In this document: positions 37,518 to 52,000 of the stretch, one piece after another | Layout of the letters: each line of letters starts with the position of its first letter | Position numbering within the stretch: the stretch's first letter is position 1 | Assembly: GCA_023333565.1 (NCBI GenBank) | Contig: JAJKFH010004137.1 | Location: forward strand, 186,001-250,000 | Reading direction: 5' to 3' | DNA from: Puffinus mauretanicus | Lineage: Eukaryota > Chordata > Aves > Procellariiformes > Procellariidae | Length of the DNA: 64,000 bases | Program-made: the position numbers and the translations under genes | The notes under the pieces: model-generated | What the model saw: the letters and a program-made list of their open reading frames with translations, nothing else | Database searches by the model: none | Told to the model about the DNA's origin: nothing

Positions 37518-40500
37518 GTTACTGTACTTGGATCACTTTGGCAAGCTGTGTGAGATATTAACTGTGGACTCCCGTGTTGCTAGCACACTTTCCCCAGCAA
37601 GCACAGATACACAAAAATACTATTTAAATAGATTTTAAAACAAAGCTGAGTGTCACGGACTTCTCCAATCAGAATGGAAACTCACAAAGTAGGCAGGCCT
37701 TTCTGTGAATAGAAAGGTATCACGCAGTGCCTTGCTCACCTACTCCAAGCCAGTCTGATAGTATGAATGAAGAGGAATGACTCTTATCAGCTTGCATTAA
37801 CCTACAATGTATAAGCAGAAAGAGAAATATCTCCACTGAATATCATTTGTAAAATAATCTTATGGAAGTCAATACAACTGAAAAAATTACTGATGATTTG
37901 CTAACTGACGATAAGGTATCACACTGTCAGTAATTATTGTCCTTTTATAGCCTGTACTACTGTGAAAGAAAATAGTCTTTACATGTCACAGCTGGCCAAA
38001 TCTTTCTTCCTTTATACACATGACTAGCTCCCCCAAAGTACAAGTCATGCAAGTAGGAAAAACAAGATTTACTCTGACACGTTTAAGTCTCAAATGTAAA
38101 CTGTCTGCTGTATATCAAATTTTCACCTTGTTTACCTGTAGAAGTAGTAATAATCTACTAAATTATTTTCTTAATAAAATGTACATTTCGTATTTCTGCA
38201 TAGCACAAAAGTGCAGAACAGAAGAGTTAGCGCTAGAAAGTCTTAGCATTGTTAGTTTAGATACTGTAATGCCTATGTAGTGAAAGGAAGTACAAGGCAT
38301 TGTAGTTAGTGTGTGAATCCGAAAGCCTGAAGCCCTTTAAAAAAAAAAAAGCTAGCAACCTCTCCTTTTAGCCACAAAGGAACAGAATCCCCATATGGTG
38401 ATTCTGACCAGTATGAAATTTCCATTCTCTGTGGAATATGATTAAAACACCAATTGTAGAATTCTGTAATGAGAAACACATACACTTGAATATGCATTCC
38501 TACAATAATTTTACAGACAGGGCTGAACTACATGCAGGAACAACAAAAAAGTTTTTAAGGCAACCCTGTCACTGTGTAGTACACAATGACAAAGAAGAAC
38601 AATCTCATATTATAGTTCACAAATGATGCCTGTGATACGAAGTCACAGCCCATTTTGTTATTACAGAACTTAACAGCAATGTTCTAATGTTTACCGAATG
38701 AGATATTTAGTAACCAGTATCAGTAAATGAAAGTAAAAATAATATGACGAGGATGTAGATTGATCTTTTGTAAAATATTAACCATTGACTGAACTCTCAT
38801 ACTTAACTGCCTCCCAAGACTTTCCTGCCATCCTTGGGCAAATACAAAAAAAAGCAAAGCAGAGAAGCCAAATGACTATGATTCTCCTACTTGAGTTTGC
38901 ACCTCTGTCAAAGGCTGCTTCAATAAATCTCATTACAGTACAGTAACAGAAGGCCCTGAACAGACAGTGCTAAACGCAGATGTACACTAACATGGCATCT
39001 GGCCAGCAATATATTACCCGACTCTAATAAAATGCTATTTCTACTTTAATAACTGTTAGTTTCCTCCTTGGTGTTTGGTCAACAATTACATGTGCCTGTG
39101 GCTAGAATAGGTGTGGCTTTCTAAGAGAATAGTATTTTTATTAGAAAGGCATTGGAGCAGTATGTGTATGTGCTGCTTCCCTCTACTGGAGTAAATAGGT
39201 ATGTTCAAGTAATTAAAAGTATTCCTATAACATGCTTCAGCAACAGTAATGCCTCCTTTAGGGCAAGTGTACACAATCTGCTAATTCAATGCTCAAAGAT
39301 ACCAGTGCACAAGCCAACTAATTTGCCTGCTAATAAACGCTCGGGATGTATTCGGACTGAATGAGATTCATCCCAGTCGATGTTTCTCTAAAAAATCCTA
39401 TGAAGATTTTGATGCTTCTGCCCTTCTATTCTGGGTAGGAGTAGGAAAAAACAAAGTAACACAAGTTCTTGCACAATTCATCTATCTCCTTCAGAAGCAG
39501 AAACTTCTTGAACATACATGAAAGCCTAACCTTTGCAAGGTTTACAGTCTAATTTTGCAAAAAATCCAAATAAATGTTTGAGACGTACTACTGTTTAGTA
39601 GCAGTCAATTTAATTTTACTTAAAGATTTTTTTTTTTAAAGGCAATCTTAAGCTACATTGTAAGTAACATGTAATGTTCCTTATACAGAAACAGCCTCAT
39701 GATCCTAGTAATATAAAATAATACATTATTACTGTAGGACACAAATGTGTAGAAGCAGTCTATTAAGTCAAAAGGTTGACATTAGTATAAAAACAGCTCT
39801 TCCAATAAGTCTTGTACCTGGTTTACAGGCATACAGGCTTTTTTCCCTCTTTGAAAGATTCAGGTATAAGTTGTTTGTTATGAGATCGTACACACATAAA
39901 TTTCAATTATAATAAAAGCACACTTATGATTCCTCTCTTGTGTAATAAATCATGCTAAATGGTAGTCTTCTTTGAAATATCTTTTATCGTGACAGTATGA
40001 GTCTTTCTGTTCGTTGCTCCTTCAGCCAGAAAAGCTAATGAGGGGAGAATACAACTGAATTCCATTTTTAAAGCCCAAAAAAGACAAACTTTTCTGACTT
40101 TGGGTTGTGGGGGGTTTTTTTACTTCCTATTAGCCATTCATGCAGACAGATTTTTTTTTTCCAGAAGAGCAATTAAATGTGTTCATCTTTTAGAAGTTGA
40201 GAATTCAGCATAAAAGTCTCAGTGAATGGATGCCACAGACTGAAATGTGAGTTAGTAACATCACTGCATTAAATAATAGTACTAGAGTTTTAATGTCTTG
40301 ATCTTGCATAAAATCACAGGCTAGATTATGTATGTCATGTTTGTTGGAAACCTTGCATGGCAGGAGAGATCCCCTTGGTTGTTTCTTCATATGCCCACAC
40401 ATACATATAAGCTCTGGTACTTTGAGCATTACAAATTAACAAAGTAAATATCCAAAAACTAAGTAAAATATTTGCCTTCGCATTTGAAACATGAATTTAG

Positions 40501-43500
40501 GTTTAACAAAATGGTACAAGTAGAAGCTATTTGGGACAATAAAATAACTGAAGAAATGGCAACATTAGGCAATTAAAGTCAGGGCTGAAGAGGGACTCTG
40601 GGTTCTTACAGTGGAATCCACAGCTCTATGTCACTTAGGCCATCTAACAACAGCGAAATAGAAGTCTATCAAAACAGGATAGCGGCATCCAGCACACTGA
40701 GGCAGGGGATAATTAACTTGCCAGTAGAAAAACACTGAATAAATAAGTGCATCTTCAGCTCAGTTCTCTACGGGTACTTGGGTACCTAATTCTGGACAAA
40801 ATTCAGAGCCGCTCATCCTTCCCTGGATTTCTATCAAAAAACCAAACACGGCATTCTTCCCTTAAAAACACAGATGCCAGAAGAGATGATAGTGCCTGTC
40901 TCCCACGAAACAAATAGATGGCTCCAACTCAAGATGCAAAAGATCTCAATTCAGACCCAAACTGCAGAACAGTAGTCTGGAAGACATTCCCTTATGCACG
41001 AACAGAAAGATACTCCATGCAGCTGTAAGAGTTACTGTCAGAAAGAACACAATTATGTGTTTGTTCGAGTAGCTCACAGTGGATCAGCGAAGAATCCTGT
41101 CCCTACTCCAATATTTAACATGTAACATACAGCCAGACCAGTAAGTTCTTTCTTTCCAATACGAAAAAATCATTTTTCCCTCCTTTAAATGTTTTAACCA
41201 AAAAGTTCGTATTATGCTATTACACAGAAATTAGTTTTTTTCTGCCAGATGCCAGAAGTACTTTTATCATTCATCGTATTAAAGATTCCCGAATGCAAAG
41301 CTTCAAAAAGATCTAACCGGTGGCTTGGATTGCATTGGTAATAGTAATGCAAGAGGAAAGTTATTAACAGTAATGAAAAACCATTTCCTCTATATATGAC
41401 AATCATCCAGATTTCAAAGTAAAACATTTTGCAACAGGTTTTTGATCAACTCACAAAACAGAAACTGCAGTAACAAATAGCAACCAGAACAGGCAAATTT
41501 TTATTAATGTACAGTGCAATGAATTCTCCAATAAGCTACACACCCAAGGGAACAACTCTTCATGGTGCTATATACTTGCTACTGCATTATACTAGTGTGA
41601 ATTCATTCCCTCTCTGGAATTTTCAGAAAGAATAACACATGGGAAAAAAAGCTGTGGTTCAACAGCAGAACAAATTACACTAGCTGAAATGCTCTGTCTT
41701 CTACATTCTCTAACCACTCCCACACAATTCTTCCAATTCATTTCCATGTCCACACATTCCTTTCCTCCTGATGGAGAAAAGGAATCAGCTTTCCACTACA
41801 TTCCCTGTTTTTCTGGAAAGGCAAAAGCATATGCAATGGGTGTTTTGGAATTACATTGTGATCACTGGCTGACCACTATGCGTAGGTTATTTGTCCGTGG
41901 ACAGCCACCACTCAGAATGTTCAAGGGGCTAACTAGGGAGGCAATGGTCATGCAGGGCGCACTCATGAACCAGGCAAAGTGCTGAGACCCAAACAATATT
42001 TGAATCCAGTACTGCCTTTACACTACTGATACTGGCTCATGACTTGCAAAAAATTGAGGGGTGAAAAGAGAAGAAGAGGTAGCAGACGAGATAAACAGGT
42101 CACCTCATCACATAAGTGTCCTCTTCTTTACACAGTTGCAGGGACACAAATCTTCACATCCAAGTCACAGTTTTCCATCCACGTTCAGTCTGAGTTTCAA
42201 AAATGACTGCCACTGACTACAGTGGAGCTCAGGGCATTCAGCGCTGCTCACAAACCAAGTACCACCACCACAAGTCTTACCAAAGGGCATGATAAAAGAA
42301 GAGGGGGAAAAAACACAACACAGTGAAAGACAACGGTTTAAGGAGGTTTCAAGAAGACCAAAGTACTACGTACTTCTGCGCCAGTTTTACCTATCATACA
42401 GACTCCTTTGCTTCCCAAGCAGTCCAGGCCGTAAGCACCACATATGTACATACCATAAAGAGAATTGCCTGGGAATCCTGAGGTCAGTGACAGTCCAATG
42501 GCTGACCTTTTTTTCCACCATGGTAAGAAAACCGAGCATTAAATTAGGCTCCAAGAATCCAAAACTTTAAAATTAATATTATTGTATTGTCCTAATTAAT
42601 CATGTATCTGAAAAAGCATGATGTTCTCCATGTCATAGCCACAAGACAAAGTGCATGACAACACGTCATACACCCAGCTGACTATCAGTTTGTCCAAGAA
42701 CTGTGCAATGTTTTTTCCTGAGGTGGCACCTGAACATGTTGTCCATGTTCACTTAAGGTTAGAGAAAACATCAAAATCTGATGTTTGACCAGCATGATAT
42801 GACCAAATTTCAAAGGTCCACAGCTAACATTCTTCTGATACTAGTGATAACATAGGCTATTAGGCAGATTTTGAAATATACCAGTTGTCAAACAACTACC
42901 CACAGAAAGGGGATTGAACATATATACAGTTAATATACTACAACTTAATTATCACTAAAATGCAATTCTGCCATGCGATCAAGAGTACTGATAGCTAGTG
43001 GAGGTTTTACATTTATCTAAACATCAAACAATAAGTTTTCCGACAGTTTGGATCACCTACACAGCTTCATTAAGGCTTGCACTTCAATGTGCTTATTAGC
43101 TGTTCCCCCAAATTCTTCTTTAGAGATGAAATAATGTCTGTTCTTTTGTCTCCCAGTTTCCATTTCTTATTCTTGTTCTGAGACTATTGCAGCCACAAGT
43201 TCCGTGGAATTTCCAAGCAAAGACACAGCTACCAAGATGCTTCCAAAACTCAGCAAAGTGTGTGGGAAGAGTATTTCTCTGCAACCTCAGTTATTCTGCG
43301 ATTCTATGAGACATTTTGTCAAAGTGAGACTGGACCCAGAACTGTAGAGAAAAGCAAGCTGTTTGTTTGATGTAACTGTTTTGTTAAATATCTGCTTTTC
43401 CCAACATTTTTACTTATTAATCCAGCTAGGAAGGGGGCTTAGTTTTGAAACATACTCTCATGCTTTAGGAAAAAAAACATCTAAAATATAGTCTTTGATG

Positions 43501-45440
43501 ATGCTTTAACTGGAAAAAGTGATGTTTTGAAACAAGAATCAGATGCTTCCTACCCAGGATCAGAAAATGCCAGAGGTTTCCGTTTCTAGGCTGCTTTATC
43601 CAGTTTATCTAGGATGACAGACACTAGCCAATGATTTTTTCTGCTAGCTGAGTCTCTAGCCCCAAATGCTTTGTACGATTACGTATCATTGCAACCTTTT
43701 CTAGTTTATCTTATGCTGTAAAATGCTGCATGCAGATACCATACCATCTGAGACCTTTTCTATAAATCATTAAAATAACATTAAAATAACACTTTCATAA
43801 CCTCAGAAGGAGGGTATTATCTATCAGCATTTACCATTAATAATTAAACAACTGCACTGTTTCTACTGGGAAAGGAAGTACAATTATACACATTTTTCAT
43901 ATACAAAAATGTCAGGTGGAGAAAACAAAAGCTGCATTATTGTGGACTTTGTGTACATCATCTATTTGCCACCATTTTATTTGTACAAATGCATTCAATG
44001 ACTTTGCAAGCAAGGGGACAGTCAGACCCACAACCTTCTGAATAAAGCAGTGTCTAATTCACAAAAGCCGTCTTGAAACTGCAGTCATCAGAGCCTTAAC
44101 AGCAATGCTTAGTTCTGAAGATCTGTCCTCCTCTGTACACCAGGCCTTTTCTAATGGCTGCTGATTTAAACTAAGAATGGCCAATAGCTGCCTGGTTTTG
44201 GTTAGTTGAATTTGTCTAGTGAGCTAACATTCTCTGTGAAAATTAGCTAACATTCTCTCATCAAAAATCCTCATGTAACATGTTGTCAAAATGTCCAACA
44301 TAAAATGTACATAGCTATCATGTGTCTCACGTTATTCCGTAATTCCAAATGTAACTAATGTTTAATTTTTCAGTCATGATACTTATCGAGTTCTCAGAAG
44401 CCAAAACAGTAAGATAAGGTTCTATCCTTTCTTTTTTTTCCTTTTTTTTTAACATTTTAAAATGCAGCTTGTATCTTGAAAACAACACTTCAGACATCCA
44501 AATTTTGTAGACAGTTACCTCAGTTTCACCTCTCTTTTTTGGCTCTTCATGTCTTGGGGACTCCGCTCCTGGTCTGTACTACTCTGTTCCTGGCGTAGTA
44601 CTCGTGTACTACTCCTCATTTCAGCAGCCCTCTGGCAACGTGCCTGTTGAGCACGTTCAGCAACTGGTGAGTTCACTTTACAACTAGGACCCCACTTTTA
44701 GGAGGAACTGTATTCCTGCAGGTGAACATAGGAATTTGAAAATCATCTTCTGGTTTTTCAGACGACAACAACAAAAACCCCATCACTATTACTACAAACT
44801 AAATGAGCCTGATACTGAAATCAAAGGGAAGGCATAAAATAAGCAAGATAACCTTCAGCTCTAGAACGGGTTGTAATTTATTTTTAAGGGAAAATTAGGC
44901 TATTAATATTCCTCTACAATACATTTTTAGGACTAAGAAAATTTATTCCACTAAATATTTAGCACTCTAGTGGACTCTGACCTTTGATAGTGACTATAAT
45001 TTTCTGTGAGACGGAAGCTTGGTCCTATGCGATTAATTACTTCAAAATGGAGACAATTCATCGATTTTCACAGATGTTCCCTTAAGAACTAAGATCAAAT
45101 AGTGATTTAAAATTGGCTCTTACTGCCTCTTTTTGTTTATACTAACAAGTATCCACTAGAAAACAACTACTATAGTCTATACAGTACCTTCAAGTTACAA
45201 CTTATTTAGCAAAGTCAAAATTTCTTTTAGATGTTAACAGAGTACTGGCAGTAGCATTACAAACCATGTTTTCCCTTCTATTTGAGTAGAAGTATTTGAA
45301 TAAGAACTTTGTAGTGCTGGTCAGTTCAAAACCAGAGAAATGACAGGAGGGCATTCCTTGGTGTCATCTACTGAGAGAAGTATACACACCAAGTTCCGCT
45401 TCTTCGAGTAACACTAAGAAATTACAATAATTTCTAAAAA
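37518..45440. other. 5' flank or upstream intron of SLC44A5
   Basis: Between the start-codon exon and the CpG island. If transcription begins in the island, this is the first intron. It contains a short CR1-like 3' tip at about 43281-43311 (gcaacctcagttattctgcg and gattctatgaga), a 14-base duplication (agctaacattctct) at 44222-44258, and a possible micro-exon at 42281-42290 discussed among the findings. No convincing exon, RNA gene or full repeat was recognised. Confidence 0.6.
43281..43311 (+). mobile_element. Short CR1 3' tip
   Basis: About 30 bases matching the last part of avian CR1 ('aacctcagttattctgcgat' then 'tctatgaga'). The sequence upstream is too diverged to extend it. Confidence 0.4.
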
Positions 45441-45870
45441 TTGCTAACTCTGGAGAGAGGCTCCGGGGCAGCTCTGCAGAGAGGCCTCCGCCGGGCCCGA
45501 GCCACAGCTCCCGCTGCCTCACAGCCGTGCCTGTGCCGAGCAGCCAGCCCAGACCACGCGCCGCCCGCCCGGCCGCCCTCGCGCTCTCCGCTCACCACCG
45601 CTTGCCCACGGAGTGCTTTTACCCTGCTCACCCTCAGACCTGGCCCTCACCCTGACCCGCCCAGCCGCGCCACCGGCCTGCCGCCAGCCCTGCTGCCTGG
45701 CCGCAGACTGGCCGGCGGCCTGGGCTCCTTCCCGGTCCCCAGGCCATCCCTGCCGGCCTTGCCTGGGCGCCATGGGACAGGCCCGGGCCTGCGAGGCCCC
45801 TGCCCTGCCAGCCCAGCTGTGGGGCTTGCTGCCCGGCTCCCACGGCAGGCCGTGCCCTGACAGCAGGGTG
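45441..45870 (-). promoter_or_regulatory. CpG island, candidate SLC44A5 promoter / first exon
   Basis: About 430 bases of strongly GC-rich sequence (estimated near 70% GC, about 34 CpGs by hand count) with abrupt AT-rich edges. It lies 8 kb upstream of the SLC44A5 start codon. On the minus strand there are several consensus-like donors within or next to it, including GAGG|GTGAGC and GTG|GTGAGC near 45600-45640, and a weaker TTG|GTGTGT near 45390. A minus-strand non-coding first exon is therefore plausible. Open frames of up to 139 codons on both strands are low-complexity Pro/Ala/Gly/Arg-rich translations of GC-rich DNA and are not called as genes. Assignment to SLC44A5 is inferred from position and orientation only. 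Confidence 0.55.
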
Positions 45871-48800
45871 ATTACATGAAGAGTGACTAATTCATCTTTC
45901 TCAAAGAACAGCATATCAGAAATCCAAGCTTATTTAACGTTAGTAAAACATCTTCTCTTGAAAGAGTACCCTCCACAATGATTTGAAGGGTTGTTTTACC
46001 CAAACATTGCTGAAATACCAACAGAGCGTGTATGCAGAGCAGTACCTGGTAAATTACACTACAGGAGTCTGGACAATTTAACATATCACAAGCATGCTGA
46101 AAGTTTAAAGCATTTCCAAAAGCTAGAAAATGTTTTATTTTCCCTTTACAAAGGGTGTTTTTTGAACCATGCACACAACAGTTTCATGTGAAAGCCTAAC
46201 TGCCCAATTGCATGACCAATTTTTGAACTTGGTTACTAATATCTGGTATGATATTTGAATACAAAAATAATTGGTTATGCTTGAGACTGATTACAATGTT
46301 AGGCAAACCACAGATTTGACCAGAAAATGAGTGACTCATGGGTAAGATTAGAAAGCTTTATCATTAGACACTTGCTAATTCACTGGCTGTTCTCTGTATA
46401 GATACACACACCTTGCAGAGATATTCTTTTAAAAAAAAAAAGAAAAAAAGAATGATATAAAGAAAACTATTCAGATGGAGATTTGGTGACTCATGACTAT
46501 TGCTGCTTTAACAGAGGTTAAAATTTATGTCTATATAACACTGTACATAAGATGTATTATTATGAATGCCTGCCTTTCTGAAAGCGGTCTATGTACAGCA
46601 CACTGTCTGGTATAATGAACAAAGCACCAGCTCTCCATGGTTCTTTTTGAACCATTAGATAGGCAGTTACAAGTAGAGTTTGTATGATTATGTTAATTAG
46701 ATCCAGTATTTTAACAGGCAGCCACATTTTCATTTATTTTGCCTTCATTTCTGAGACTACTGCCATTTACTGTAGGATGTGCTCTGCAGTCTTACCAGTG
46801 TTAACAATGGCTCTGTGTATCTGGAACAGTGAATATATTCACAAAACGATAACACAGGCAGATTTAATTTAAGAATTTATTTGAGCAAATAAATCCCTTA
46901 CAGTTGCTGAGAAATGGTCAGAAGCAACCCTTTGTTCCAAGTTTTTTCCACTTATTAATAAAAAACAGACTTCCACTATATTCTCTATTTTGTCTTCATA
47001 AAAAGTCCTCTGGAGTCAAAAGCTTGAGTTTAAACAAAACCAAATGTGTTCTTAGACAAAAGAAGGGGACTGTGACTACTGATGTTTTCTGTCTCTATAG
47101 ACCCCTAAAGGCACAACATGTTATGCCAAGTTGGTTTGCATCCATTGAGCCAGGTTCTATTCCTAGGTAATAAGTCTGTTAATAATTAAGTAATCCAACA
47201 TTAGTTAAAGGTTTTTGTTCCTAAAAGAAACTTCTCAGCATTTGCAACATGCACAATTAATGAGATATTGTTACACTGATGCAGAAAATAATGTCTTCAC
47301 ACATCTAATTATTCAGTGCTACAATAAAAAAAATACTATCTGAATGGTGATCTGAAAACTGGTTGAATGATTTTGAATGTAAGAGGATTAATTCTGAAAA
47401 ACTTCACATTAACTAGATACCCGAAAAAACTGATATATGGTGAGTCTTTAACCTGTACACAGGCCAACTTGCAATGATATTCTGCAGACACGCATCCCCA
47501 ATCCTCTATACAGAGCACTGTGCATTATGAGAAGTCTCTTTCTATGAAACAACCTGCAGAAGCAGGGGTCGTTACTTTCTAAAGCACACAGAGCTGGCTC
47601 AGATTCCCCCTCCATTTCAATAGCAAAATACATTATGTGCTCAATGTATAAGACCCAGTTTATTGTAACTGGTTTGCAGATTTCCCAGTTTGTGATGCGA
47701 TTAGGAACACGTTTTCTATTGCTGTTGGTGTATCAATTTAGAACCAAAACAGCTGAAGAATATAATCCTGGATGTAAATTCACGGACACAATGGCATAAA
47801 TAACAGTCCTGAATGCCCAGTCTAGACTGAAATGATTATAGGAGTAAAACCCATATAAAAGAATCATTAGATGTGGATCAGCCATAAGGTATGTGGAATA
47901 GGTGATTACAAAAGATAAAACCTGTAGGAACGTTTCTACAATGCTTTCTACAGTCTAAACAACATGTGTTCAAAAGACAGGCTACTCAATGCTAACCCAG
48001 GCCAATGTCTCTTCCATTATAGGAATGCTAGCATGGGCCTTAGTAGCATCGTAAGAAGAGAATGTTCAGGACCCAAAAGCTGGGCAGTTTGTCAAATGTA
48101 AATGCTGGTTCAGATCCTCACTGTTACCTAAGAGGGAAGAGGTGTTCTTACAGGCTTTGCAGCAACTCCAGACTACCACTCACACTTTATACACAAATGA
48201 TGTGAAAAGTGTACTCCAGCTCCTGGGGGGGGAGGGATCACAGCCCAGTGTGGATGTGGATATCTAACGTGAATGTTTAACACATTAATATTTAACAGAC
48301 TGACAAGTAACTTGAGTAGAAGAAACATCTCAAAGACAAATCAAAACCAGACCAAAGTAGGAGGTAAAATATGAGATTCTCAGAATACATATTAATTTTA
48401 GCAACACTGAAAAAGTTTTTTAAGAGAGCGGCAAAAACATAAGAGAAGATGGAAGCTATAAAAATAAGGATTTGTTTTACTCTGCTGAAAGATCAGAAAA
48501 TTCCTTCCCAGCCTCAGAAGTGAAACATACCTCACCTCCTTACAAAAAGTCACAGAGAAAAGAGCATTTTACAATCCCAGGCTCAGCTTTATGCACCACA
48601 GATGTCCCTTAACATCTTAAGAACAACAGTACGCAATAAAATCATAATGGATATAAGAACTTGCTGACTGGAACTTCTGGTACTATTTTCTCAGCTTAAA
48701 ATGCTTAATATTAGGCCCAGATGCCTAAAACTAGTGTCTACTTTAATCTCCAATATATTCCTATAAATTTGTATGTTATATTTGGTAAACATTAATAATT

Positions 48801-49044
48801 GCATAGATTATAACTGGACACTAGAGTTCCTGCTCTAATAAAAGACTATCAGGACAAAGTTGTAATATCCTGTGAAAACTGTGAAATCCTAGGAATGAGA
48901 AGCAAACTAAATCCTGAAAATTGAGCCTTTAGCATTACATTTTTGTTGCTGAATCCACTGCAATGCTTTTTTCTATTAGGGGTATCTGGCGCTGAAAAGT
49001 ATAGTCAAGAAATATTATAATAATAATAAACAATAACTAATAAA

Positions 49045-49063
49045 TTGTTGTTGTTGTTGTTGT
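49045..49063. repeat. (TTG)n microsatellite
   Basis: Six TTG units, immediately preceded by an AAT-rich simple stretch (about 49012-49034). Confidence 0.9.
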
Positions 49064-52000
49064 ATGTCCCCATAAAAACTGTATTTAAAGTGGCACATGT
49101 TAACACCCAGGTTACTTACACTTTTCTCTGCCACGTATGAAGTCAGTTGCTAGTACACAGATACCAAAAAGATGTACTGGAGTACAGTCTGGCCTGGATT
49201 CTTGCCAAATGCTGCAAAGCACGTAAGCCTAACATTGAGCCATGAAGGTACTGCTAACATGCTTTGCTACGTTGAAGCTTAAAGCAGCAAGACAGGATTC
49301 TGTGGCTAGTAACTCTGTTACTGGTGCCATGAAGAATTCTACTCTGTCTTTCCCAATGGTACACTGATAGAACGCGTTCAGGACACATTTACTTGCAGAT
49401 AGGGCAGGTCCCTGTCTTTTCATGGCCTTTAGATACCATGCTTAAATTAGAATTGAGCTTAGAGAATGCATTACCTTAGTACATTAATCTAACCTCTTGA
49501 GACCTTGAGGGAATTGCACACCAACATGAATTTCATGGTCTGCAGTCTGAATTTGCCTTCTGCAGTGAACCACCAAACCGTAGTATTCATTCTGATGAGC
49601 CTCTGGTTGATACGAACAGAAGGTATTGCAAAACTAAACTGTCAGTGTGTGAAGGGAAGATTTCACAGTGCATGCTTATACCCTACTTTTTCCTTAGCAT
49701 TCTGTTAATCCACTAATCTCTTTAAAAAAGGAAAGTAAGGAGAAAGACGCTGTATCTGTACTATACTATGTATAAATGTGAAATACATGAATTTATTATC
49801 AGCGCTCACTAAACATTCCAAATCTCTGGAGAAGCTAAAAAAAATACTATTAACTAGCAATTTTGCAATGATTGCATTTTACCTACAATTTGTTTCCGTG
49901 TGTGTCTGTGAGCATACACATACATAGATTTAAAATTGTTATTGGAAGGATTTTCTTCACTGCAACTCTGAAATGCAAGACTTTAACACTCCAAGGTGAG
50001 ATGCGTCCGTGTGTTATTGCATGATAACACTTGCATGACCTATACTTAGTCAGCAGACTACACACTTCCTTTCTAGATCAGGAGAAATGACTGTTGTGTT
50101 AAGACAGCAATCCCTTAGTAATAGGCAGATCTCCATGGAATTCCTCTGGCTAAGGAGCAGAGCATGTGCAAGGATTCATAATTTATATTCCAGTAATCTG
50201 TGACCTCCAATGTTCCAGGCCCTGTAATCCTTTTCCTTCTGTACCGTATGTCCTTCAATCCTCATTTTCCTAGTCCATGTACCCTTAAATAATCCTCCAT
50301 CCTGAATCCCAAATTCTTCTCCCTTCTCTTCCTAACCACATTTTTATTGTCATTCTACTGTGCCATATATGCAACAGGGCTGCTCCTGGACGAAAGGTTT
50401 TCATTCTGCTCAACCTTAGAGATAAAAATGTTTTATACATCTAGTATTCACAGACCTCATATTAAGCAGGTTGTAATTTAATCTCAGTTATGGTGGTGTT
50501 CTCAAACCATTCAAATCACAGCCTTTTGCTTTAGGATGCCACTTGACTGAATTACTGTTTGAATTTGTTTTGTTGTCATTTCACTCCTAATTAATATCAC
50601 CCATTTTTACACACATTCAGGATGACGTGGATCAAGCTAGAAAAAAAAATGCTGTCTTGAAGAACACATTCAGAATCAAGGCATTAGAAAAATTCATTAT
50701 TTGCCAGAATACTGAAACTTAAAATCTTAAAAAACAATGTATCATTTTCCAAGGGATGCAGCTCTATCATCCCAACTCTACCTAGCCAGCTTTGGCTAAT
50801 TACCAGAAATCTGTAAAGTAAAGATAGCTTACTCAAACTGTTCTGCTAGTCCAGTTCCAGATTATATTCCCCAACCAATATTCTAGTCTTTATGTGTCTG
50901 ATCCATGTCTGCTTTTAAAACCCCTGAGTTCCATTTTCATTCAATCTTCTCTCTTCTGAAAATCCAAAGTAGTTATGGTATTATAACCCAGAGATCTAAA
51001 GATTTAAAAGATGTCTAACTTTTAGGATGAGGTATTCCTTTAATTAAACTGGTTGAGAGAGATGGAAAAACTGAAAAGATACTCAGGCGTTTCATCAGGC
51101 CACTAGTGAAAATAACTACAAGTCTACGACATTAACTGGTTTAATCTGATCAAAAACATCATGCGGAGATCTTGTTTTTTCAACAGTTAAGACAGCTTCC
51201 ACTCAGATTTTTTTTGAACCTTTAGATTTTACTACTGAAAATTTCACTACTTAAAGTTAAAAATTTAATTGCTATTTGTAGTGATCTTTACAAACTACCT
51301 GTATATTATAAATGAAATAACCATTATATCAGTTGAATCAGGAGTATGAATTTCAAAGATGGACATCAGTAATATATAGAGAAGGATATGGCAGCAAGAA
51401 CAAGAGATTATATAGATTGTTAAAGAATACATTTACTTCAGGATATTCTGTTTCAATTTACATCAAATCTGCAAAATGTCAGTGGGATAATGTCATACAA
51501 AAGTATTATAAAAAATTATCCTGTAACAGTCCATTGCACATCATGAAAAGAAGAAAAACACTGCAGTATAATAAACAGTATTACTAAGGATAGCATTTTA
51601 AAAGGTCCAATCGGTTAAGTAAAAAACTCCCAAAACCAAAAAAACAACTCACACAAAGTTTTATATGGCTTAAAGAAAAAATGTAGACTAAAAAATCTGG
51701 ACATCGTCCTCTTCCCAACAAAAGTAACAGGAGTTTGTAACTGATTTCAGCTGGATTAGGACATTTTGTAATTAAGTGTGTATGTAGAACTTGGGCAAAT
51801 CCTAATAGAGTTGCTGTAAATTCTATCACTGCTTTAAAATACAAACATACGAAAGAACTGAAAATTACAGTGTGTTTCTGCATTTTAATAACAGCTTGTT
51901 TAATGAAGAGAGCTGCTCTGAAATTGAAAGGCTACCTAAGAAGGTTCATGTAGACCAATCAAACAAAGGGACTACTGAATCTTAAATTTGCTTGCTATAC

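Noticed and set aside
45389..45430. Minus-strand segment reading EEAELG just before a GTGTGT donor in phase 1, resembling the EEEDFG leader of human SLC44A5.
   Set aside because: The open frame traced upstream to a stop contains no ATG, so it could not serve as a start exon; the likeness is short and probably chance.
45441..45860. Long open frames on both strands in the CpG island (up to 139 codons).
   Set aside because: Low-complexity Pro/Ala/Gly/Arg-rich translations expected from GC-rich DNA lacking stop codons; no motif and no coding partner exon.
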